The translations under genes were made by a program, and so were the position numbers. From NCBI GenBank assembly GCA_009787085.1, contig WRGR01000040.1, positions 1 to 64,000 on the forward strand: a stretch of DNA of 64,000 nucleotides, written 5' to 3'. Below the pieces are notes generated by a model. It had not been told where the DNA came from. It saw nothing but the letters and a program-made list of their open reading frames with translations, and searched no databases. This DNA comes from Actinomycetes bacterium. GTDB lineage: Bacteria > Actinomycetota > Coriobacteriia > Coriobacteriales > UBA8131. This document shows, piece after piece, positions 19,560 to 28,763 of this stretch. Position 1 is the first letter of the stretch; each line of letters opens with the position of its first letter.

Positions 19560-21038
19560 TCAGCAAGCGTCTTTGAACCTCCGTTTGTCCTGCTTGCATA
19601 GCTCCCTTATCACGCGCTTGCCGGTGGCGGCGTTGGCGAACAGGGCACCGGTAGAGCTGACCCAGACCCCCACCATGTAAAAGCCGGCCAACCCCGGAAG
19701 GGTGTTCGGTGCCTGGGTCAGCATCGCGTTCATATTGAAGGGTTTGTTCGGCATGTTCGCAAAGCCGTGGGTTCCGCCCATAAAGCGCTCCCAAGTGCGC
19801 AGGGTAACCACATCGCTAACTTCAACATCATCGGCAATGCCGCCGAAATAGCGCCCTAAGACGACTATGACCTGCTCCGTAACCTGCCGCTTCTTGTCTT
19901 CGTACTCTGCCTCTGAAGCACAGTTCCAGTAGGAGAAGGGCGTGACCATCTCGACTTTGATCACTCCCTTGCCCGGCGCTGCCATGCTGGGGTCGAAGCC
20001 GTAGATCTGCATCTCCAGCGAGCCATGCGCTCTGCCGGTCAGAGTCACTGGCTCATCCAACAGCATCACCAGTGCACTGGGCTGGTCTGAGAGGTCGCGG
20101 TTGACCCCCAAGTAGACCATCGTGCCCCAATTCGTCTCGCCTGTGGGCGGCTTTGCCCACTGCTCGATCTCAGCCGTGGTGTAGCGCCCGCCCAGCAGCT
20201 CATAGATCGTCTTGCGGCCATCGGCATCGGAGACAACGATGTCCGCATAACGCCGCTCGCCGCCCGCCAGTTCCACCCCGATTGCCCGGCCACGCTCAGT
20301 AAGGATGCCAACGACTTTCTGGCCGAGGTGCAGCACACCGCCGAGGGCTTGGTAGCGTTCGGCAATCGAGCCGGCGAAGGCCGCGCTGCCGCCCAACGGC
20401 CAAAGGATGTCGCCCTCGGCGGCACTGGCCTGTTTGGCGAAATGGAGGGCAGTCGGGGCATCCGGTAGCGAATAGACCGCCAAGGCCAGTGCCCGCCGCA
20501 AAAGCGGGCTTTTGTAACGCTTGGCGTACTCCCCCAAGGGCATGGTCATGTATTTGCGGTTTTTGGCGACAGTACCCAGCAGCCCGGCCATGCCGAGCTT
20601 GCTGCCATCCAGTAACGCGCCCATCATATCCTTGCCAGCAAAAGAGCGAATCCGCTTGATGTATTCCTCGATCTCATCCCGGTCTTCAGGGGCTACGGCC
20701 AACATCTCTTCGCGCAGCAGCTCAAGGTCGTTTAAGTGGTAGAACATCTCGCCGCTGGAGCTCACAAAGGCAACACTCTCCCTCTGAGCCACCAGCTCAC
20801 GGGGCAGCGCCCCTAGCTCCTGCCAAAGCTGGTTGATGCTGGAGCCGTCCTTGCAACCCATCAAATGGTGGATACAGGCATCAAAAGTGTAGCCCTGCCG
20901 CTGCCAGGCGGCGCATTGCCCTCCCGGCGAGCTGTGCATCTCGTAGATCTCGGTGTCGTAGCCGTTGACCTGCCCATAAATGCCAGCAGCCAAGCCACCC
21001 ATGCCAGCACCGATGATTAGGATCGATTTTCTTCCCAC
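19560..21038 (-). CDS. FAD-dependent oxidoreductase, phytoene-desaturase/CrtI-like
   Basis: The start is set at GTG 21038, preceded by GGAAGGGGAG; the longer track frame has no such support. The product is about 492 residues. The N-terminal dinucleotide-binding motif (LIIGAGMGGLAAGIYGQVNGYD) is followed by EMHSSPGGQCAAWQRQGYTFD, typical of the phytoene dehydrogenase/NAD(P)/FAD superfamily. The C-terminus has the conserved GVWVSSTGALFANAATGKRV. No carotenoid synthesis genes are nearby, so it more likely acts on another lipid or polyunsaturated substrate. The substrate is unknown. Confidence 0.8.
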   Translation of the reverse strand: MGRKSILIIGAGMGGLAAGIYGQVNGYDTEIYEMHSSPGGQCAAWQRQGYTFDACIHHLMGCKDGSSINQLWQELGALPRELVAQRESVAFVSSSGEMFYHLNDLELLREEMLAVAPEDRDEIEEYIKRIRSFAGKDMMGALLDGSKLGMAGLLGTVAKNRKYMTMPLGEYAKRYKSPLLRRALALAVYSLPDAPTALHFAKQASAAEGDILWPLGGSAAFAGSIAERYQALGGVLHLGQKVVGILTERGRAIGVELAGGERRYADIVVSDADGRKTIYELLGGRYTTAEIEQWAKPPTGETNWGTMVYLGVNRDLSDQPSALVMLLDEPVTLTGRAHGSLEMQIYGFDPSMAAPGKGVIKVEMVTPFSYWNCASEAEYEDKKRQVTEQVIVVLGRYFGGIADDVEVSDVVTLRTWERFMGGTHGFANMPNKPFNMNAMLTQAPNTLPGLAGFYMVGVWVSSTGALFANAATGKRVIRELCKQDKRRFKDAC

Positions 21039-21153
21039 GATAACTCCCCTTCCATTTCTATGATATCTGCAATCGCAGTATAACAGGTTCGGGGATGCGG
21101 ATAACAGCACTGGAAAAACGCCGGTTTGATATCCAGCCCCAGTCATTGCCGAC

Positions 21154-21366
21154 TTGACCCGCAATCTTTACGCTGCTTATTATGGGAAACACTGGTTATC
21201 CTGTTTGCTGGCATACGCCTGCGACGAGGGCATGGAGCAGGGTGCGATTGCCATTGCCAGGAACGCACTGGCGCTAGGAGCGACACCGGAGTTTGTGGCC
21301 AAGATCACCGGATTGGACATCTCAACTGTCGAGCGGCTCCGGGCAGAGCTGGACGGACGGTGCTAG
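21154..21366 (+). pseudogene. Fragment of an Rpn / PD-(D/E)XK-type transposase-nuclease, C-terminal end
   Basis: About 70 codons encode EGMEQGAIAIARNALALGAT followed by a short helix-turn-helix-like tail (FVAKITGLDISTVERLRAEL). This pattern is the usual C-terminal tail of Rpn family recombination-promoting nucleases. The catalytic nuclease domain is absent, so this is a remnant, or less likely a small regulator. Confidence 0.45.
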
Positions 21367-21495
21367 GCGTCGGGGCAATCACGTTTCTCCTGTCTTTGCC
21401 CAAAGAAGCACCAAAGTCATGGCCACCGTCCCGCCCAAGGCGATCCTCGGGGGGGGCGGCTCCGATAGGCATCATCAGGCCGATGTCACCAACGC

Positions 21496-22104
21496 TCAAC
21501 GCTCAACCGAATCATCCCCCTCAGCTCGGGGCTTTCTTCTCCAGCCGGCCCGGCCGCAGGCTAGGCGCAGGGCTTGGGCACAGCTGATGGCTGCCGCTAG
21601 CTTCACGGCATCCGGGACGACGAAGGGCAGGACAGAGACGGTGAGCGCCGCAGGTAGCGCCATGTTGGCAGAATGCGCCAGCCAGAAAGCGCCGCAGACG
21701 TAATACACCGCCATCGCCAGCAGGCCAACTGCCACGTCCCAAGCCAAAGACTTGGGAAAAAAACCCGAGCTGCCGCTGAAAGCCTGCCGCAAAATCACCA
21801 CTAGGACGGCGGCGGCCAAAAACCCGAAGAGGAAGCCGCCGGTCGGGCCGATGAGCCAGGCCAGGCCGCCCCGAAAGCCGGCACCAATCGGCAGCCCCAC
21901 CGCTCCCAACACTAAGTATCCGAGCACGCAGAGCAACATCTCGGCCGGGGTGAAGACCAGTAAGATGACGAACAGGACTAGGGTTTGCAAGGTCACCGGC
22001 ACGGGGCCGATCGGCACTTGGATCTGCGCAGCCGCCGCCATTAAGGCGATGCCCAGCCCAGCCATTGCCAACGATTGTATTCTCTTGGATCGCCCGGCCA
22101 CCAT
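21496..22104 (-). CDS. bioY: Biotin ECF transporter substrate-binding membrane protein BioY
   Basis: The start is moved to ATG 22104 (GGGG a few bases upstream), giving 202 residues instead of 261. Six hydrophobic helices and the BioY hallmark IQVPIGPVPVTLQTLVLF near the N-terminus are present. Also visible are GAVGLPIGAGFRGG and LIGPTGGFLFGF. BioY binds biotin and works with a shared ECF energising module encoded elsewhere. Biotin synthesis genes are not visible nearby. Confidence 0.93.
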   Translation of the reverse strand: MVAGRSKRIQSLAMAGLGIALMAAAAQIQVPIGPVPVTLQTLVLFVILLVFTPAEMLLCVLGYLVLGAVGLPIGAGFRGGLAWLIGPTGGFLFGFLAAAVLVVILRQAFSGSSGFFPKSLAWDVAVGLLAMAVYYVCGAFWLAHSANMALPAALTVSVLPFVVPDAVKLAAAISCAQALRLACGRAGWRRKPRAEGDDSVER

Positions 22105-22157
22105 CTGATGACCCCTTTCGAAAAATCGACTTCCTGCACCATAATTAGTCAGTGCTT

Positions 22158-22287
22158 TTTGGGGGAAGCGCCGATAAATGCAAAACCCCAATCCCGCACG
22201 GCTACCGCGCCACAACCTTTCACCCTGCTGATCAAGGGAAAGATTGCGGCGCGGGAGCCACAATGACTGGAATTTGGGCATTAAACC
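22158..22287. repeat. Dispersed palindromic element family A, copy 1
   Basis: The core CAACCTTTCACCCTGCTGAT...AAGATTG at 22213-22246 aligns with cores at 39023-39056 and 58944-58977. Weakly matching inverted ends (AATGCAAAACCCCAATCC and GGAATTTGGGCATT) flank it. It is intergenic between bioY and the flx/hdr operon. Confidence 0.6.
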
Positions 22288-22323
22288 GGCGCTGTCCTAG
22301 GATAACATTCCTCGGACAGCGCC
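22288..22323. terminator. Hairpin downstream of the hdr-flx operon
   Basis: GGCGCTGTCC and GGACAGCGCC form a perfect 10-bp stem with a 16-base loop, 38 bp past the flxA stop on the minus strand. There is no strong T-run, so termination is plausible but not certain. Confidence 0.5.
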
Positions 22324-22360
22324 TAATACAGACCTTAACGCAACGCTGATCGGCGCTTCC

Positions 22361-23215
22361 CTAGTCGGCGCTCCATGGCAAGTCGGCTAGCTCGGCCATG
22401 GTGAACACCGGGCCGTCTAGGCAAATATACAGCGAGCCAACGTTGCAACGGCCGCATTTGCCGATGCCGCACTTCATCTTCATCTCCAGCGTGGTGATGA
22501 TGTCCTCCGGCGGAAAGCCCATCTTCTCGAGGCTCTCCAGACAGGTGCGGAACAACGACGGCCCGCCACAGAGTATGGCGATTCGACCTTCTGGAGAAAA
22601 GGCCAGCTTCTCTAGGAAGGGCGCGGTGAAGCTGACCTCACCGTCCCAGCCTTTGCACTCCTTGTACACGCTGACATGCATGTGGGTGTCAGGGTACTCC
22701 GTCCATGCGCCCTGAATGTCGGACAAAAAGACCAGATCATCAATGGTTGATCCGGAATACACCAAATCCACCCGGCCATAGTCGCTGCGATGGGCTAGTA
22801 CATAGGTCAACAAGCTGCGCAACGGTGCCAAACCGATGCCGCCGCCGACAAACAGCAGGTCTTTACCGCGCAGTCCGTCAGCCGGAAACCAGTTGCCATA
22901 TGGGCCGCGAAGGCCGACAACATCGCCGACCGAGAGGTCATGTAACTGAGTGGTGACATAGCCGACCTTCTTGATGGTGAACTCCACGTAGTCCTCGCCT
23001 TGCGCCGAGACGCAGAACATGCACTCGCCGTAGGGGATCACCGAAAGCATCGCGGTCTGGCCGGGCTCGCAGTCGAAGGGCTTTTCGCCCTCTAGGGTCT
23101 GGACACGAAAGGCCTTGACATCTGATGTCTCCTCCGAGATGGAGCTGATCTTACAGGCTATCGGCACCAGCTGCTCGGTAGCGCGGGCACAACCATGTTC
23201 AATCTCAACCGGCAT
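22361..23215 (-). CDS. flxA: FlxA-like FAD/NAD(P)-binding subunit (sulfhydrogenase gamma / AsrB type)
   Basis: A 284-residue ferredoxin-reductase-fold subunit. The FAD domain spans about 1-110. The nucleotide-binding domain begins with LLFVGGGIGLAPLRSLL and has LCGGPSLFRTCLESLEKMGF. The C-terminus carries four Cys (MKCGIGKCGRCNVGSLYIC) for a 2Fe-2S cluster, as in dihydroorotate dehydrogenase K and the sulfhydrogenase gamma subunit. It should take electrons from NADH or NADPH and pass them through FlxB/C/D to HdrA. It is the last gene of the operon and overlaps flxB by 11 bp. Confidence 0.85.
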   Translation of the reverse strand: MPVEIEHGCARATEQLVPIACKISSISEETSDVKAFRVQTLEGEKPFDCEPGQTAMLSVIPYGECMFCVSAQGEDYVEFTIKKVGYVTTQLHDLSVGDVVGLRGPYGNWFPADGLRGKDLLFVGGGIGLAPLRSLLTYVLAHRSDYGRVDLVYSGSTIDDLVFLSDIQGAWTEYPDTHMHVSVYKECKGWDGEVSFTAPFLEKLAFSPEGRIAILCGGPSLFRTCLESLEKMGFPPEDIITTLEMKMKCGIGKCGRCNVGSLYICLDGPVFTMAELADLPWSAD

Positions 23216-24278
23216 GGACGGCTCCTTCCACGTCTTGCTTCTCGTCTAGCGGCGCAGCACCGATCTGGTCGATGAGCACTGTGATGTCCAAGGCCACCGG
23301 GCACTGGGCAACACAACGCCCACAGCCAACACAAAGGCTGCACCCGTAGCGCTCTTCAAAGAAGCAGAGCTTGTGCATGAAGCGCTGACGCACCCGCGGC
23401 ATCTTGGCCGCCCGTGGGTTGTGGTGGCCGGCCATCTCGGTATAGTCAAAGAACATGCAGCTGTCCCAGCTGCGAAACCGCTCCCCCATCTGCATCCGGT
23501 TGGACTGGCTGATATCGAAGCAGTGGCAGGTCGGACAAACAAAGGTGCAAGTGCCGCAGGTCAAACACTTCTTACTGATCTGCTCCCAAAGCGGATGCTC
23601 GTACATCTGCTCCAGCTTGTCCTTCAGGCCGTTGGCCTCGACTTTCAAAGAGCAGCTGGTCGGGGCAGGAGCGACGGGCAGCTCGCCTGCGCTCAGGAAG
23701 GCTTGCCATTGGCTCAACGCCGCTTGACCCTTCTCGGTCTGGGCACTGAGCGAAAATGCCTCGTCACCAGCCACAAGCTGGATGTCGGCGTTGGCAGCCA
23801 CATTCGGGTCAATCCCCATCGAGTCACAAAAACAGCTCTCAGCCGCCTGGCCACAGGCCAAAGCGACACACAACAGCTTCTGGCGGCGGGGGGCATAGAA
23901 CTCATCCTCATAGCCTTTGGTTAAAAAGACCTGATCCATGCAGTCGATGCTGGCCATATCACAGGAGCGCAACCCGAAGACCACCACCTCGTCAGCATCG
24001 TGGATCGGGTCGATATAGGGTACGCCGTCAGTGTCGAAGCCGTAACGGTACATCTTCTGGGTCTGCGGGAAAAGCATGTCTTTGGGCGGCAACGTAGTGT
24101 TCACCAGCTCGAAATCCGGCTGGACACCAGCGGCATACTGCACGAAGTGTGACAGTGTGCCGCTGTCCGTCGACTCACCCGCGAGCGAAGCCACCTCCAA
24201 ACGGGCCGGCACATAAACCCGGGCTTGGGTTGAAAGGTGCTCCAAGAGCTCCAAAAGACGGTTTTTAGCAAGTAACAT
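23205..24278 (-). CDS. flxB: FlxB-like iron-sulfur subunit (sulfhydrogenase beta type)
   Basis: The start is ATG 24278, eight bases after GGAGGTG; the track GTG lies inside that site. The product has 357 residues. The N-terminal half matches sulfhydrogenase/anaerobic sulfite reductase subunit A proteins, with VVFGLRSCDMASIDCMDQVF. The C-terminal half has two 4Fe-4S motifs, CLTCGTCTFVCPTCHCFD and CSLCVGCGRCVAQCPVALD. It likely forms the electron wire between FlxA and the rest of the complex. Confidence 0.85.
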   Translation of the reverse strand: MLLAKNRLLELLEHLSTQARVYVPARLEVASLAGESTDSGTLSHFVQYAAGVQPDFELVNTTLPPKDMLFPQTQKMYRYGFDTDGVPYIDPIHDADEVVVFGLRSCDMASIDCMDQVFLTKGYEDEFYAPRRQKLLCVALACGQAAESCFCDSMGIDPNVAANADIQLVAGDEAFSLSAQTEKGQAALSQWQAFLSAGELPVAPAPTSCSLKVEANGLKDKLEQMYEHPLWEQISKKCLTCGTCTFVCPTCHCFDISQSNRMQMGERFRSWDSCMFFDYTEMAGHHNPRAAKMPRVRQRFMHKLCFFEERYGCSLCVGCGRCVAQCPVALDITVLIDQIGAAPLDEKQDVEGAVHAG

Positions 24279-24290
24279 CCCCAGCACCTC

Positions 24291-25166
24291 CTACATGAAT
24301 TCCTCGACGTCAGCGACGTCGTAGGTTCCCAAACTGTTTACCGCCACTGCGTCTAAGCCGGCCTCACCAGCTTGGAACAAATCGTCGAGGTCTTTGACCA
24401 GTTTGCGGTTCAGCACCATCAGCGGCAGGCCCATTGGACAAGCCCGCTCGCATTCACCGCACTCCACACAACGGTCACTGATATGGAATGCCCTAGTCAA
24501 GCTATAGAAGCGGTTTTCGGTAGTGTTGCCTTGCTTGCCCTGCCAACCCACCTCATGCTGATCGACAAAGCATTCCCGACAGGTGCAGACGGGGCAAACT
24601 TCACGGCATGCGTAACAGCGAATGCAGCGGTCGAAGGCGGCATCGAAATATTGCTCCCGGCTGGCACGGTCGCATTCCTCAAGCGCACACACAGCTCCAA
24701 AGCGATCCGGCTCGCCCTCTGCAACTGTCTCACCGAGCAGCTCGTCGTAAATCACGGGGTTTTTATGGCTGCAATTCATGCATTTGGATAAAAGCTCGCC
24801 GCTTTGGCGGTTTTTCATGCCACTGCAGGGAATGCCAAGCAGGTAGAGCCGATCCCGTTCTATCTGATTGTCCTTAAGCATCCGATTGATGCCGCGGGAC
24901 TCACAGCCGCGCACACAAATGGCCAGCTTGCCTTGGTCGGCAACCAACTCACTAAGTTCGGTAATGGCATATTTGCCCAGCGTATTCTGACAATACTCGC
25001 TATACACCAAGCCCTCGGCCTGATCGGCCTGGGTAATGAACAACGGCGTGGTCTGGTCTGGGAAACGACCGGCACCCCATCCGATCAACTCGGCCACTTG
25101 ATCGGATGCCAACAGCTCAGCAGCACGGCTGCGTAGGCTGGCTTGGATACTTTGGCTATCGCTCAT
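24291..25166 (-). CDS. flxC: FlxC-like iron-sulfur protein
   Basis: A 291-residue protein. The N-terminal part includes LAICVRGCESRGINRML, seen in CoB-heterodisulfide-associated and FrhB-like proteins. Two 4Fe-4S motifs follow: CIRCYACREVCPVCTC and CVECGECERACPMGLPL. It overlaps flxD by 4 bp and is 12 bp before flxB. An electron-transfer role in the Flx-Hdr complex is inferred from the operon order, which matches the flxABCD-hdrABC clusters described in Desulfovibrio. Confidence 0.82.
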   Translation of the reverse strand: MSDSQSIQASLRSRAAELLASDQVAELIGWGAGRFPDQTTPLFITQADQAEGLVYSEYCQNTLGKYAITELSELVADQGKLAICVRGCESRGINRMLKDNQIERDRLYLLGIPCSGMKNRQSGELLSKCMNCSHKNPVIYDELLGETVAEGEPDRFGAVCALEECDRASREQYFDAAFDRCIRCYACREVCPVCTCRECFVDQHEVGWQGKQGNTTENRFYSLTRAFHISDRCVECGECERACPMGLPLMVLNRKLVKDLDDLFQAGEAGLDAVAVNSLGTYDVADVEEFM

Positions 25167-25708
25167 TGCGCCTCACCTGCCTGGGTCGTAGCAGCAGCAC
25201 CGGCCAAGACCGGATCAGCAAGCGCTTGACGCTGATCGGTCGTCAGCGGCCCCAGGGCTCGGACCTCCTCGCAAACCCGGGTCACAGTGTCACGGAACTT
25301 GCCGGCCTCTGAACCAGATATCCAACGTACCTGAAAGCGTCCCGGCTCCAAACCGGTGAATTCCAATAGACGCTTGAAAGCCATCAAACGGCGCTTAGCG
25401 TAATAGTTGCCACTAACGTAATGGCAGTCACCGGGATGACAACCGCAGACCAACACCCCGTCGGCGCCCTTGCCCAGGGCCGACAACACGTACTGGGGGT
25501 TGACGCGCCCAGAACAGGGCACCCTCAGCAAACGCACATTGGCAGGATATTCCATACGGTTCAGCCCGGCCAGATCAGCACCTGAATAGGTGCACCAATG
25601 GCAAGCAAAAGCCAGAATCGACGGCTGCCAAGACTCGGCTGCAGCGGGGCTGTTCGCCCCAGTTGCCATTGCCCCAGTTGTCGCCACGTTCGTCTCTACC
25701 ACTGACAC
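25163..25708 (-). CDS. flxD: MvhD/FlxD-type iron-sulfur linker subunit
   Basis: A 181-residue protein whose centre is an MvhD domain with Cys motifs FACHWCTYSGADLAG, LLRVPCSGRVNP and CGCHPGDCHYVSGNYYA. These bind a 2Fe-2S cluster that links the electron donor to HdrA. Short Ala/Thr-rich extensions lie at both ends. It overlaps hdrA by 13 bp and flxC by 4 bp, so all subunits are probably made in fixed ratios. Confidence 0.9.
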   Translation of the reverse strand: MSVVETNVATTGAMATGANSPAAAESWQPSILAFACHWCTYSGADLAGLNRMEYPANVRLLRVPCSGRVNPQYVLSALGKGADGVLVCGCHPGDCHYVSGNYYAKRRLMAFKRLLEFTGLEPGRFQVRWISGSEAGKFRDTVTRVCEEVRALGPLTTDQRQALADPVLAGAAATTQAGEAQ

Positions 25709-27678
25709 AGCGCATCCACCTCCCTCATGATCTGCTCGTCTGAGAAGCCACGCAGATCCATCGCCCCCGGACGGCAGGCCACAGTACAGGCACCGCAGCC
25801 TTGGCAGAGGCCGGGGTTGACCTTGGATATCCTGCGGGTCACCTTTTTTGAGTTCTCACGCAACGTAATCTCCTCCAAGGTAATAGCACTATACGGACAA
25901 ATGCTGACACAAGCGCCACAGCCATTGCAAAGCGCAACATCGGAGCTGGCGATCATGGCGTTACTCTCCAACTCGTCGTGGGCGAAGAGCACCGCCACCT
26001 TCATGGCCGCCGCACTGGCCTGGGCGACGCTGTCTGGTATGTCTTTGGGGCCTTGGCAGGTGCCTGCCAAGTAGATACCGGCCGAGTTGGTCTCCACCGG
26101 CCTAAGCTTCGGATGCGCCTCGCTCAACCAGAGGTCCTTGTCCCGGGTGATGCCGAGCATGCTGCCCAGGCGGTCGGCATCGTTGGCAGGCACCATGGCC
26201 GTCTCCAATACCACCATGTCCGCCTCCACCGTCACTTGCTGCCCGGAGAGGGTGTCTTCTCCCTGGCAGATAAGCTTGCCGTTTTGTTGGTAGATCTTCG
26301 ACACCCGACCGCGCAAGTACAGCGCTCCGTCATGCTGAGTATTCATGTAGAACTCGTCATAGCCCTTGCCCGGCGTTCGGACATCCATGTAAAACACGTA
26401 GCAGCGGCCATCCGGCACCTTGTCCAGATACTGATGGGCATGCTTGGCCCCATACATACAACAGGCCCGGGAACAGTAGCTGCGGCCATGCTCGGGGTCG
26501 CGCGAACCGACACACTTCACTATGACCACGCTCTTCGGCTCTTGGCCGTCTGAGGGCCTAACGACATGCCCTTCGGTCGGGCCGGAAGCGTTGACCAGCC
26601 GCTCGAACTGCAAGCCGCTGATCACGTCAGCATAGCGGCCACCGCCGTACTCCCCATAGATGCTGCCCCAGTCGATGAGCTGGTAACCGATGGCCACCAC
26701 GATCGCCCCGTAAGTCTCCGCAGTCACCTTGTCGGTGTCGTCGTAGCGGATCGCCCCCAGCGGACAGACCTTCTCGCAAACCCCGCACTTGCCCGTCGTC
26801 AACTTGCGGCAGTGCTCGGCATCGATGGTCGGCTTGCCCGGCACCGCCTGGGCAAAGGGCTTGTAGATCGCCTTACGCAGCCCCAAGCCTTGCTCAAAGC
26901 TGCTGGGGGTCTTGGTCGGGCACTTGGTCTCGCAAAGGCCGCAGCCGGTGCAAAGCGAATAATCGATATACTTGGCACGCTCGCGGATGGTCACTTCGAA
27001 GTTGCCGACATAGCCGGAGATCTGCTCCACCTCGGCTAAGGACTTGACAGTGATGTTGGGGTGCGAGCCGACATCGGCCATCTTCGGTGTGCAGATGCAA
27101 GCCGAGCAGTCCATGGTGGGGAAGGTCTTGTCCAGCATCACCATCTTGCCGCCCAGCGACGGCTCCTTCTCCACCAAGGTCACCGGATAGCCGGCATCGG
27201 CGATATCCAAGGCCGCCTGCATACCGGCAATGCCACCGCCGATCACCAACGCCCGCTTGTTCACCGGGATGCTCATGGTGAACAACGGCTGGTCGCGGTC
27301 GCACTTGGCCACCGCCATCTTTATCAGGTCAATGGCCTTAGCCGTGCCTTCGGCCTTGTTCTTGTGTACCCAGGAACACTGTTCTCGAAGGTTGGCGATC
27401 TCTAACATATAGGGGTTGATGTCAGTTTGACTGAGCATCTTGCGAAAGGTCAGCTCATGCATCCTGGGCGAGCAGGAACCAATAACAATACGATCCAAGC
27501 GATGCTCGACAATCGCCTCTTTGATGGCCTGCTGCCCCTGATCGGAGCAGGTGTACTTGTTGTCTGCGGCATAGGCTACGTGGGGCAACGTCTTGGCGAC
27601 CTGCACCACTTGCTCCACGTCAACGGTTGCGGCGATATTGGACCCACAATGACAGACAATGACGCCGATCCGGCTCAT
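25696..27678 (-). CDS. hdrA: HdrA, flavin-based electron-bifurcating subunit
   Basis: A 660-residue HdrA. The N-terminal domain starts VIVCHCGSNIAATVDVEQVV. The FAD-binding Rossmann motif is ALVIGGGIAGMQAALDIADAGY. Four Cys-rich ferredoxin motifs are visible: CTGCGLCETKCP, CGVCEKVCPLGAI, CNGCGACVSICPYSAI and CQGCGACTVACRPGAMD. In methanogens the FAD of HdrA splits an electron pair between ferredoxin and heterodisulfide. Here it should couple FlxA-delivered NAD(P)H electrons to ferredoxin and an HdrB-linked acceptor. The acceptor is unknown. Confidence 0.93.
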   Translation of the reverse strand: MSRIGVIVCHCGSNIAATVDVEQVVQVAKTLPHVAYAADNKYTCSDQGQQAIKEAIVEHRLDRIVIGSCSPRMHELTFRKMLSQTDINPYMLEIANLREQCSWVHKNKAEGTAKAIDLIKMAVAKCDRDQPLFTMSIPVNKRALVIGGGIAGMQAALDIADAGYPVTLVEKEPSLGGKMVMLDKTFPTMDCSACICTPKMADVGSHPNITVKSLAEVEQISGYVGNFEVTIRERAKYIDYSLCTGCGLCETKCPTKTPSSFEQGLGLRKAIYKPFAQAVPGKPTIDAEHCRKLTTGKCGVCEKVCPLGAIRYDDTDKVTAETYGAIVVAIGYQLIDWGSIYGEYGGGRYADVISGLQFERLVNASGPTEGHVVRPSDGQEPKSVVIVKCVGSRDPEHGRSYCSRACCMYGAKHAHQYLDKVPDGRCYVFYMDVRTPGKGYDEFYMNTQHDGALYLRGRVSKIYQQNGKLICQGEDTLSGQQVTVEADMVVLETAMVPANDADRLGSMLGITRDKDLWLSEAHPKLRPVETNSAGIYLAGTCQGPKDIPDSVAQASAAAMKVAVLFAHDELESNAMIASSDVALCNGCGACVSICPYSAITLEEITLRENSKKVTRRISKVNPGLCQGCGACTVACRPGAMDLRGFSDEQIMREVDALCQW

Positions 27679-28763
27679 GCGTGCACCTCCTTCTCGTCAG
27701 CAACCGTGCCTTGGCCGGCAGCTGCCGGAACGGCATCGGCTGCGGCCTCGGACTTTTTTCTCGCAGCCTCTTCCTTGCGCACGTCCCGCTGACGGGCGGC
27801 CTCAGCGGCCTCAGCGGCCTCGCGGGCGGCTTGTTCCTCGGCCAGCTGCTGGAGTGTTCGCAGCCGCTTGGCCTGCGGCTCAGCCGGATGGAAATGCCGG
27901 TCGATGCCCAACTGGCGCACACCGCCGCCCATACAAAGGCCGAGCAACTCAGTGAAGTAGAAGACCGGAATGTCAAAGGTTGTCTGGCCGGCCTCTTGGC
28001 GCCTCTTGTTCACCTCGGCTAAGCGCAGATCGAGATTCAACATACAAAGCGGACAAGCGGTGGCGATCAGCTCAGCGCCATTGGCAGCAGCATCGACGAA
28101 GATCCGCTCGATCAGCTGGCGGGCAGCAGCGGGTTCGGTCATCTGGTGCGAGGCGCCACAGCATTCGGTCTTGAATGCCCATTCCACAGGCTCGGCACCA
28201 GTCAATGCCACCAGCCGATCCATGCTCTGGGGATTCTCATTGTCATCGAAGCGGCAGATGCTGGCCGGGCGTACCAAGGCGCAACCATAGTAACAGGCCA
28301 CCTTGAGGCCTGCCAAAGTCAGGGCGGCATCCTGAATAGCCTGCTCAATAGCCGTTGCAGCTGCTTCTTGAGCCATCAGTTCGAGGAAGGAGAAAACATC
28401 GGCCGTGGCACTGTAGCTCTCACCAATCATCGCCTCTACCCGAGCCCGCCGCTGCTCGCTGGATGCCGCGTAGTCACGGGCAGACTTCAGCGAGGCGAAA
28501 CAGCCAGCGCAGGGCGTGGCCACGTCCAAGCCAGCAGTCGCCGCGTTGTGCTCGGCGATGGCCAGCGAACGCGCCGGCAAAGCCACCGCCAAGTCGCGGT
28601 CAGTGACCAGTGCCGCCGATGTGCCACAGCAGTTCCAGTCGGGTATCTCCACTAGCTCCAAGCCGATCTTCTTGGCAATGAAGCCGGCGGACAGCGTATA
28701 GGGGATGCTCGTACCAGCGGCCGAGCAGCCAGGGAAATAGGCATATCGCATAGTATCGCTCAT
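27675..28763 (-). CDS. hdrB: HdrB, heterodisulfide-reductase catalytic subunit with charged C-terminal tail
   Basis: A 362-residue HdrB. It has two CCG domains that bind non-cubane 4Fe-4S clusters: YFPGCSAAGTS, WNCCGTSAA and CAGCFASLK in the first, and ECCGASHQMTEP with CPLCMLNL in the second. After about residue 290 there is an Ala/Glu/Lys-rich tail of about 70 residues not usual for the family, probably a helical or disordered linker. It overlaps hdrC and hdrA by 4 bp each (ATGA). The second-site substrate may be a disulfide or, by analogy with MetF-linked Hdr complexes, another protein. Confidence 0.92.
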   Translation of the reverse strand: MSDTMRYAYFPGCSAAGTSIPYTLSAGFIAKKIGLELVEIPDWNCCGTSAALVTDRDLAVALPARSLAIAEHNAATAGLDVATPCAGCFASLKSARDYAASSEQRRARVEAMIGESYSATADVFSFLELMAQEAAATAIEQAIQDAALTLAGLKVACYYGCALVRPASICRFDDNENPQSMDRLVALTGAEPVEWAFKTECCGASHQMTEPAAARQLIERIFVDAAANGAELIATACPLCMLNLDLRLAEVNKRRQEAGQTTFDIPVFYFTELLGLCMGGGVRQLGIDRHFHPAEPQAKRLRTLQQLAEEQAAREAAEAAEAARQRDVRKEEAARKKSEAAADAVPAAAGQGTVADEKEVHA

